Part shown: positions 58,944-64,000 of the stretch, one piece after another
How positions within the stretch are numbered: the stretch's first letter is position 1
Layout: every line of letters starts with the position of its first letter
Origin: Gemmatimonadetes bacterium bin94
Lineage (GTDB): Bacteria > Gemmatimonadota > Gemmatimonadetes > Longimicrobiales > Gaopeijiaceae
Length of the DNA stretch: 64,000 nt
Direction of reading: 5' to 3'
Assembly: GCA_002238865.1 (NCBI GenBank)
Contig: MPNE01000006.1
Location: 113,709 to 177,708 of the forward strand
Made by a program: the position numbers and the translations under genes
The notes under the pieces: generated by a model
What the model saw: only the letters and a program-made list of their open reading frames with translations
What the model was told of the DNA's origin: nothing
Database searches by the model: none

Positions 58944-59612
58944 GTGAAGATCTACCTGGACACGGCGAACCTGGAAGAAATCCGAGAGGTGGCCCGATGG
59001 GGAATCCTGAGCGGCGTGACCACCAACCCCAGCCTGATGGCGCAGGAGGTGGGAGCCGACTTCGAGGACACCATCCGCACCATCGCCGGTCTGGTGGACG
59101 GGCCGATCAGCGCCGAGACGGTCTCGGAGGACGCGGACGGGATGGTTGCGGAGGGAATCGAGTACTCGGCCTGGCACTCCAACGTCATCATCAAGGTTCC
59201 GAGCACCCCGGCCGGGTTGGAGGCCGTCTCGCGACTCGGGACCATGGGCATCCGCACCAACGTCACCCTGATCTTCAATGCGAACCAGGCGTTGATGGCC
59301 GCACTGGCCGGCGCCTTCGTAGTCTCTCCCTTTGTCGGACGGGTGGACGATATGTCCCATGACGGCATGGAGTTGATACGAGAGATCTCATCCATTTTCG
59401 AGCAAAATCCCGACATCCGGACCGGTATTCTGGCGGCCTCGATCCGGCATCCTCGGCATATCATCGAATCGGCACTGGCGGGCGCCCACATCGCCACCTG
59501 CCCCTACAAGGTGCTCAAGAAGGCCATGCAGCATCCGCTCACCGATCGGGGCATCGCGAGTTTCCTCGCTGACTGGCACGCCCGGGAAGCCTCCATGGCG
59601 ATGCAGCCCTGA
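58944..59612 (+). CDS. fructose-6-phosphate aldolase / transaldolase (TalC/Fsa group)
   Basis: A 222-residue TIM-barrel enzyme with a GTG start at 58944. It has MKIYLDTANLEEIREVARWG, GVTTNPSLMAQEV, the Schiff-base lysine in NVIIKVPSTPAGLEAV, NVTLIFNANQALMAALAG and SPFVGRVDDMSHDG. This short form (about 215-225 residues) covers both true transaldolases and fructose-6-phosphate aldolases and cannot be separated by eye. The pathway is the non-oxidative pentose phosphate branch or fructose-6-phosphate cleavage. Neighbours pgi and pyk support a sugar-phosphate role. Confidence 0.93.
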   Translation: MKIYLDTANLEEIREVARWGILSGVTTNPSLMAQEVGADFEDTIRTIAGLVDGPISAETVSEDADGMVAEGIEYSAWHSNVIIKVPSTPAGLEAVSRLGTMGIRTNVTLIFNANQALMAALAGAFVVSPFVGRVDDMSHDGMELIREISSIFEQNPDIRTGILAASIRHPRHIIESALAGAHIATCPYKVLKKAMQHPLTDRGIASFLADWHAREASMAMQP

Positions 59613-59616
59613 TCCC

Positions 59617-60093
59617 TTGTCCGCACCATCGCCCGGCGGTTCGCGGCAGGTCGTCGCCCGCAACAGGAAGGCCCGCCACTCCTACGAGATTCTGGACAGC
59701 TGGGAGACGGGGCTCGTCCTCAAGGGGACCGAGGTCAAGTCCATACGTGCCGGGAAGGTGGCATTCCAGGACGCTCACGCGCGCGCAGAATCGGGAGAGA
59801 TGTGGCTCTACAGCCTCCACATCGCCCACTACGAGGCCGCGAACCGGTGGAACCACGACGAGACCAGGCCCCGCAAGCTGCTCCTCCACAAGGATCAGAT
59901 TCGGCGTATCGCGTCTCGGGCTGAAGAAAAGGGTCTCACTCTCGTGCCCCTGGACCTGTACTTTCGGAAGGGCCGCGCCAAGGTCACGCTTGGACTTTGC
60001 CGCGGTCGGAAGCACAGGGACCGCAGGGAGGAATTGAAGCGCAGGACGATGGAGCGGGAGGCGCAGCGGGCGATGAAGGAGCGGCGCGACTGA
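59617..60093 (+). CDS. smpB: SsrA-binding protein SmpB
   Basis: A 158-residue RNA-binding protein that works with tmRNA to rescue stalled ribosomes. Motifs are VVARNRKARHSYEILDSWET (N-terminal), GLVLKGTEVKSIRAGKVAF, then PRKLLLHKDQIRRIA and a basic C-terminal tail (GRKHRDRREELKRRTMERE). The start appears to be TTG 59617, four bases after the upstream gene's stop; no better ATG is near the conserved start. The stop overlaps the pyrD start (TGATG), forming an operon with pyrD and pyrF. No tmRNA was recognised in this window. Confidence 0.95.
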   Translation: MSAPSPGGSRQVVARNRKARHSYEILDSWETGLVLKGTEVKSIRAGKVAFQDAHARAESGEMWLYSLHIAHYEAANRWNHDETRPRKLLLHKDQIRRIASRAEEKGLTLVPLDLYFRKGRAKVTLGLCRGRKHRDRREELKRRTMEREAQRAMKERRD

Positions 60094-60953
60094 TGGCGAC
60101 CGAGGTCTTCGGGATCCGGTTCTCCAGTCCCGTGCTGATGGCCGCCGGGACCTGCGGGTTCGGGGAGCCGGTCGTCGATGTGATGTCCCCCGCCGAAGTC
60201 GGGGGGCTGGTGACCAAGTCGGTGACCCTGGAGCCGCGGTGGGGGAACCCGGCCCCGAGAGTGGCCGAGTACCCGGGCGGAATGCTGAATTCCGTCGGGC
60301 TCGCGAATCCGGGGCTGAAGGCCGTGCGCGCGCGGAAGCTGCCCTGGATGCGGCGAAGTCTGGGCGATCTGCCCGTTTTCGTATCGGTCGCGGGAGCCAC
60401 TGCTGCGGAGTACGCCGCGGTGGTGTCCGGACTGGAGCCGGAGGGGGGCTTCGCGGGGTTCGAGCTGAACCTGTCGTGTCCGAACGATGCCCACCTTGGC
60501 GGCAAGCCCTTCTGCTTCGATCCGGAGGCGCTGCGAGAGGTGGTGGAGCGGGTTCGCGCGCTGACTTCGCGCCCCGTGCTGGTCAAGCTGGCGCCCAACG
60601 ACCCCGATATCGCGTCGACCGCGGCACGAGCGGTCGAGAGCGGCGCCGACGGCGTCACGGCGATCAACACCGTGCCCGGTTTGCTGGAAGACGTGAACGG
60701 GAGTCCCCGCCTCGGCGCGGTGACCGGTGGGACCAGCGGTCCGGCGCTTCTGCCCATCGGGTTGGCGGCCGTGCGGGAAGTGGCGTCCGCGGTGGAGGTG
60801 CCGGTGATCGGCGTTGGGGGGATTCTCACGGCGGACGACGCCTCCTCCTACCTGCGTGCCGGGGCGGCGTTGGTTCAGGTCGGCACGGGGTCCTTTGCCG
60901 ACCCCCGCTGCGCGGCGACGATCGCGCGCGAGTTGACGGCGGTGGCCCGATGA
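60093..60953 (+). CDS. pyrD: dihydroorotate dehydrogenase (class 1B type, catalytic subunit)
   Basis: A 286-residue FMN enzyme of pyrimidine synthesis that oxidises dihydroorotate to orotate. Motifs are VLMAAGTCGFGEPVVDVMSP, LVTKSVTLEPRWGNPAPRVA, the catalytic-base cysteine in FAGFELNLSCPND (Cys marks the class 1 group), PVLVKLAPNDPDI, AINTVPGLLEDVN and the phosphate loop VIGVGGILTADDASSYLRAG. The start is ATG 60093, overlapping smpB as TGATG. Class 1B enzymes normally need a PyrK FeS/FAD subunit, which is not in this window. Confidence 0.95.
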   Translation: MATEVFGIRFSSPVLMAAGTCGFGEPVVDVMSPAEVGGLVTKSVTLEPRWGNPAPRVAEYPGGMLNSVGLANPGLKAVRARKLPWMRRSLGDLPVFVSVAGATAAEYAAVVSGLEPEGGFAGFELNLSCPNDAHLGGKPFCFDPEALREVVERVRALTSRPVLVKLAPNDPDIASTAARAVESGADGVTAINTVPGLLEDVNGSPRLGAVTGGTSGPALLPIGLAAVREVASAVEVPVIGVGGILTADDASSYLRAGAALVQVGTGSFADPRCAATIARELTAVAR

Positions 60954-61645
60954 ACGAACGCGTCATCGTCGCACTCGATACCCGCAGCGCGCCCAACGCC
61001 CTGGAACTCGTCGACCGCATCGGCGCACGGTGCAGCTTCTACAAGGTGGGGCTCGAGCTCTACACGGCGGAGGGGCCCGCCGTGGTTCAGTCCCTGCGCG
61101 ACCTGGGCAAGAACGTCTTCCTGGATGTCAAGCTTCACGACATCCCGAACACGGTGGCCGGCGCGACCGCGCGCGCGGGCGAGATGGGGGTGACGTTCCT
61201 CACCGTCCACGCGATGGGTGGGTTGGACATGCTGCGGGCCGCATCGGCCGCTGCGCCCCCCTCCCTGACCCTGCTGGGAGTGACGGTGCTCACGTCTCTG
61301 GACGAAGCGGGGCTCGAGGCGCTCTTCGGGCGCCGGGTGGAGGACGCGGGCGGCGAAGCGGACCGCCTGGCGTGCATGGTGCGGCAGGCAGGGCTGCGCG
61401 GCGCGGTGTGCTCTGCCGCCGAAGCCGCCCGGGTGAGAAGAACCATGGGACCGGGAAGCAGCATCGTGACCCCCGGGATCCGCCTCGCCGGCGAGGCGGT
61501 CCACGATCAGCGACGGGTCCGCACAGCCGCGCAGGCGTTTCGGGACGGTGCCACGCACGTCGTCGTGGGGCGCTCCGTGACGGCCGCGCGGGACCCCGCG
61601 GCTGCCTTTGCGCGCATCGTGACCGATGCCGAAAGCGCCAGATGA
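60950..61645 (+). CDS. pyrF: orotidine 5'-phosphate decarboxylase
   Basis: A 231-residue TIM-barrel enzyme that makes UMP from OMP. It starts at ATG 60950, overlapping the pyrD stop (ATGA). Motifs are MNERVIVALDTRSAPNALEL, FYKVGLELYTAEG, the catalytic cluster VFLDVKLHDIPNTVAGA (Asp-Lys-x-x-Asp) and VTPGIRLAGEAVHDQRRVRT, then HVVVGRSVTAARDPAAA (phosphate site). pyrD and pyrF together cover two of the last three steps of UMP synthesis. The length fits the short bacterial form. Confidence 0.96.
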   Translation: MNERVIVALDTRSAPNALELVDRIGARCSFYKVGLELYTAEGPAVVQSLRDLGKNVFLDVKLHDIPNTVAGATARAGEMGVTFLTVHAMGGLDMLRAASAAAPPSLTLLGVTVLTSLDEAGLEALFGRRVEDAGGEADRLACMVRQAGLRGAVCSAAEAARVRRTMGPGSSIVTPGIRLAGEAVHDQRRVRTAAQAFRDGATHVVVGRSVTAARDPAAAFARIVTDAESAR

Positions 61646-61667
61646 CGCTCCCGTGAGAGCCGCTGTC

Positions 61668-61673
61668 TATATT
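61668..61673 (+). promoter_or_regulatory. possible -10 element before cysS
   Basis: TATATT lies about 30 bases before the cysS start, in the 57-base spacer after pyrF. No consensus -35 is seen. Confidence 0.35.
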
Positions 61674-61702
61674 TCGATACCACCTGCCACGCCGGACTCC
61701 GG

Positions 61703-63151
61703 ATGAAACTATACGACTCGCTGCGCCGCAAAGCCTGCCGCTTCGAACCCATCGACCCGCCCCGGGTCACCGTGTACGGTTGCGGGCCCACCGTCTACGA
61801 CTTCGCCCACATCGGCAACTTCCGCACCTTCCTGGTCTACGACCTGCTGCACCGGCGCCTCAGGCAGCGGGGACTTGACGTGCAGTTCGTCGTGAACTTC
61901 ACCGACGTGGACGACAAGACGATCGAGGGTGCGGCGGCGGCGGGCCGTCTCCTGGACGACCATACCGCCCCCTTCGTCGACGCTTTCCACAAGGACGCCG
62001 GCACATTGGGTTTCCTTCCCTTTTCCGACCACCCCCGAGCGACCGACTTCATCCCCGCCATGGTGGCGTTCGTCGAGCGCCTGGTGGCGAGCGGCAACGC
62101 CTATCTGGCCGCCGACGGGTCTGTCTACTACGACGTGTCGTCGTTTGGCGGCTACGGCCGGCTTTCCGGAAAAGGGGGCGACGACACGGCCGGCCGGTCG
62201 CGGATCGATGCCGACGAGTACGAAAAGGGCGACGCCCGGGACTTTGCGCTGTGGAAGGCCAGGCAGCCCCGGGACGAGCTGGCGGGAGCGGTGTGGGACT
62301 CTCCCTGGGGCCCCGGGCGGCCTGGCTGGCATCTGGAGTGTTCGGTCATGGTGGGGGAGCTGCTCGGCGACACGATCGACATCCACCTGGGCGGGGAAGA
62401 TCTCCTCTTCCCCCACCACGAGAACGAGATCGCCCAGTCGGAGGTCGCGACGGGGCAGCCCTTTGTTCGCTTCTGGCTGCACGTCAAGCACCTGAAGGTC
62501 GACGACCGCAAGATGTCCAAGTCGCTCGGCAACTTTCATACCCTCAGGGAACTTCTGGACGAGGGCTACGACCCCGCCGCGATCCGCTGGGTGCTGCTGT
62601 CGGCCCACTACCGCGCCGAGCTCAACTTCACGAAGGAGGGCCTGGACGAGGCGACCGCCGCCATTCAGCGGCTTCTGGATTTTCGCCAGCGCGTGACGGA
62701 TTTCGCCGCCGCGGCGGACACCGAAACGGGGCTGGCCGCTCGCGCCGGGGAGCAGTTGGGTGCGTTCGGGGAGGCGCTGGACAGCGATCTCAACGTGCCG
62801 CGTGCCCTGGCGGCGCTGTGGGGCCTGGTCAGGGACGTCAACGCGGCTCTGGATCGCGCACCCGGCGGGATCGGCCCCGATGACCGCACAAGCATCCTGT
62901 CGGCGCTTTCCGCCATGGACGACGTTCTGGGGGTTCTCGATCTTGCGGCCGAGGCCCGGGAGGTCGGCGCCGAAGAGGAGGACAGGATCCGGAAGCTGGT
63001 CGAGGCTCGCGAACGGGCTCGGGGTGAGCGTGACTTCGCAACCGCCGACCGGCTGCGTGATCAGCTTGCGGCGGAGGGAGTCGTGTTGGAGGACACACCC
63101 GCGGGTACTCGCTGGAAGCGGGTCCATGCTGCGCCCGCATCCGCGCGTTGA
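61703..63151 (+). CDS. cysS: cysteinyl-tRNA synthetase
   Basis: A 482-residue class I synthetase. The start MKLYDSLRRKACRFEPIDPP is followed by the zinc/adenylate region VTVYGCGPTVYDFAHIGNFR, holding the HIGH-like HIGN. Other zinc ligands lie in GWHLECSVM and FPHHENEIAQSE, and the KMSKS loop is VDDRKMSKSLGNFHTL near residue 270. The C-terminal helical domain ends at ARGERDFATADRLRDQLAAE, typical of CysS. It charges tRNA-Cys with cysteine. Four tRNA genes and tuf follow directly. Confidence 0.97.
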   Translation: MKLYDSLRRKACRFEPIDPPRVTVYGCGPTVYDFAHIGNFRTFLVYDLLHRRLRQRGLDVQFVVNFTDVDDKTIEGAAAAGRLLDDHTAPFVDAFHKDAGTLGFLPFSDHPRATDFIPAMVAFVERLVASGNAYLAADGSVYYDVSSFGGYGRLSGKGGDDTAGRSRIDADEYEKGDARDFALWKARQPRDELAGAVWDSPWGPGRPGWHLECSVMVGELLGDTIDIHLGGEDLLFPHHENEIAQSEVATGQPFVRFWLHVKHLKVDDRKMSKSLGNFHTLRELLDEGYDPAAIRWVLLSAHYRAELNFTKEGLDEATAAIQRLLDFRQRVTDFAAAADTETGLAARAGEQLGAFGEALDSDLNVPRALAALWGLVRDVNAALDRAPGGIGPDDRTSILSALSAMDDVLGVLDLAAEAREVGAEEEDRIRKLVEARERARGERDFATADRLRDQLAAEGVVLEDTPAGTRWKRVHAAPASAR

Positions 63152-63202
63152 CTGCCCCCGGACTACTTCCGCAATGGCGAACCACCTGCGAGATTCGGGC
63201 GT

Positions 63203-63275
63203 GCTGACGTAGCTCAGTTGGTAGAGCAGCTGATTTGTAATCAGCAGGTCCGGGGTTCGAGTCCCCGCGTCAGCT
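63203..63275 (+). tRNA. tRNA-Thr (anticodon TGT)
   Basis: A 73-base cloverleaf. The acceptor GCTGACG pairs with CGTCAGC, the D region is GCTCAGTTGGTAGAGC, and the anticodon stem is GCTGA/TCAGC with loop TTTGTAA, giving anticodon TGT (63236-63238). The T arm is CGGGGTTCGAGTCCCCG. Discriminator T; no CCA encoded. It is the first tRNA of the tuf array. Confidence 0.95.
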
Positions 63276-63468
63276 TTGCCGCTTCGGTGGACCCGCCGGT
63301 CCGACGCCGGCCCGGGGCTTCTCGATCCGGTCTCACCTCTCGCGGTGCGGTTCCGGATTCAGGCAGTTGATGCCCGCGGCTACAATAGTTACCTTTCTTT
63401 GCTCGTTTCCATCCGAGCCCGGTGCGCCGACAGCCATCAAGGCGGGCAGGGGTGGGAACGTGTTTTTT

Positions 63469-63551
63469 GGTGGGGTACCGAAGCGGCCAACCGGGGCAGA
63501 CTGTAAATCTGCTGGCGAATGCCTACGTAGGTTCGAATCCTACCCCCACCA
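63469..63551 (+). tRNA. tRNA-Tyr (anticodon GTA)
   Basis: An 83-base class II tRNA with a long variable arm (TGGCGAATGCCTAC). The acceptor GGTGGGG pairs with CCCCACC. The anticodon stem is GCAGA/TCTGC with loop CTGTAAA, giving anticodon GTA (63503-63505). Discriminator A; no CCA encoded. The 193 bases between tRNA-Thr and tRNA-Tyr hold no gene that I can see. Confidence 0.95.
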
Positions 63552-63595
63552 TGGGGACGTGCCTGGAGCGGTTGCGCCGGGTTCCCCAGAGGTAC

Positions 63596-63669
63596 GCGGG
63601 AGTAGCTCAGTTGGCTAGAGCATCAGCCTTCCAAGCTGAGGGTCGCCGGTTCGAATCCGGTCTCCCGCT
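63596..63669 (+). tRNA. tRNA-Gly (anticodon TCC)
   Basis: A 74-base cloverleaf. The acceptor GCGGGAG pairs with CTCCCGC. The anticodon stem TCAGC/GCTGA has loop CTTCCAA, giving anticodon TCC (63630-63632). The T arm is GCCGGTTCGAATCCGGT. Discriminator T; no CCA encoded. Confidence 0.95.
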
Positions 63670-63713
63670 CTCGGTCCGGCCCGGGTATCCGGATTGGACC
63701 GGTGAGCTGAGGT

Positions 63714-63785
63714 GCTCTGGTAGCTCAGTGGTAGAGCGCTTCCTTGGTAAGGAAGAGGTCGCGGGTTCAATCCCCGCCCAGAGCT
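63714..63785 (+). tRNA. tRNA-Thr (anticodon GGT)
   Basis: A 72-base cloverleaf. The acceptor GCTCTGG pairs with CCAGAGC. The anticodon stem CTTCC/GGAAG has loop TTGGTAA, giving anticodon GGT. The T arm is GCGGGTTCAATCCCCGC. Discriminator T; no CCA encoded. It precedes tuf by 113 bases. Confidence 0.95.
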
Positions 63786-63841
63786 TCGCGGGCGGAGGGA
63801 ACGGCCTGCGGTGTGGCGGGCCGCCAGGACGCGGCCCATGA

Positions 63842-64000
<159 letters not shown>

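Overview
The window is a GC-rich (roughly two-thirds G+C) bacterial chromosome segment. It is densely coded on both strands, with short intergenic gaps and many stop/start overlaps (ATGA, GTGA, TGATG). The gene set suggests a free-living Gram-negative heterotroph of the Gemmatimonadota type. The reasons are several secreted six-bladed beta-propellers with a G-x-G-x-GPGEF-like motif, a BlaI/M56 pair with a TonB-plug-like tail, a DUF2723 membrane protein, a class II (B12) ribonucleotide reductase, many lipoproteins and several outer-membrane barrels. The phylum is an inference; no rRNA is present. I see no transposase, prophage, integrase, CRISPR array or rRNA.

Layout. 1-8.2 kb: a partial BNR-repeat protein, a propeller plus small barrel, a 627-residue orphan with a RelE-like tail, an alpha/beta hydrolase and a DUF2723 protein. 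8.2-13.7 kb: an M56 sensor peptidase/BlaI repressor pair, the peptidase gene being split by a 109-bp tandem duplication with a G12 run, then two secreted amidohydrolases around a PPOX-fold protein. 13.8-17.7 kb: an overlapping DUF418 / DUF6384-like / coiled-coil-Gly-rich operon, its third gene carrying a one-base frameshift. 17.8-22.2 kb: a second propeller divergent from a paralogue of the first barrel, MoeB-rhodanese and a glycine-rich envelope protein. 22.3-26.5 kb: fused alpha-keto acid dehydrogenase E1 and a DUF255 thioredoxin-like protein. 26.6-32.4 kb: housekeeping genes on the plus strand (VTT membrane protein, coaE, DHH phosphoesterase, Fur-like, agmatinase, CcdA, redoxin). 32.4-37.2 kb: an ABC exporter with a G14 run and a 57-bp in-frame duplication, a lipoprotein and gamma-glutamyltransferase. 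37.2-42.9 kb: murQ, a GT-C transferase and a 1011-residue HExxH peptidase/propeller/barrel protein. 43-51.1 kb: nrdJ behind a cluster of DnaA-box-like 9-mers, an M20 amidohydrolase, two more propellers and a nitrilase. 51.2-63.2 kb: central metabolism and information genes (rocD, YggX-like, DksA-like, RNase D, pyk, MBL hydrolase, pgi, YtxH, fructose-6-phosphate aldolase/transaldolase, smpB-pyrD-pyrF, cysS). 63.2-64 kb: tRNA-Thr(TGT), Tyr(GTA), Gly(TCC), Thr(GGT), then tuf, the same order as the E. coli tufB locus.

How the genes work together. The core part joins glycolysis (pgi, pyk), pyrimidine synthesis (pyrD, pyrF), dNTP supply (nrdJ), wall recycling (murQ), CoA synthesis (coaE) and translation (smpB, cysS, tRNAs, tuf). 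The accessory part is envelope-centred: secreted propellers, small barrels, lipoprotein hydrolases and peptidases, and an antibiotic-sensor-like BlaI/M56 unit.

The most interesting signals are two genes with apparently recent tandem duplications next to long G/C homopolymers (possible on/off switches, or assembly errors), two paralogous small barrels each next to a propeller gene, the three-part peptidase-propeller-barrel protein, the solitary 627-residue protein, the DUF418/DUF6384 operon, the DnaA-box-like cluster before nrdJ, and a TGTACA-rich element found twice around one propeller gene.
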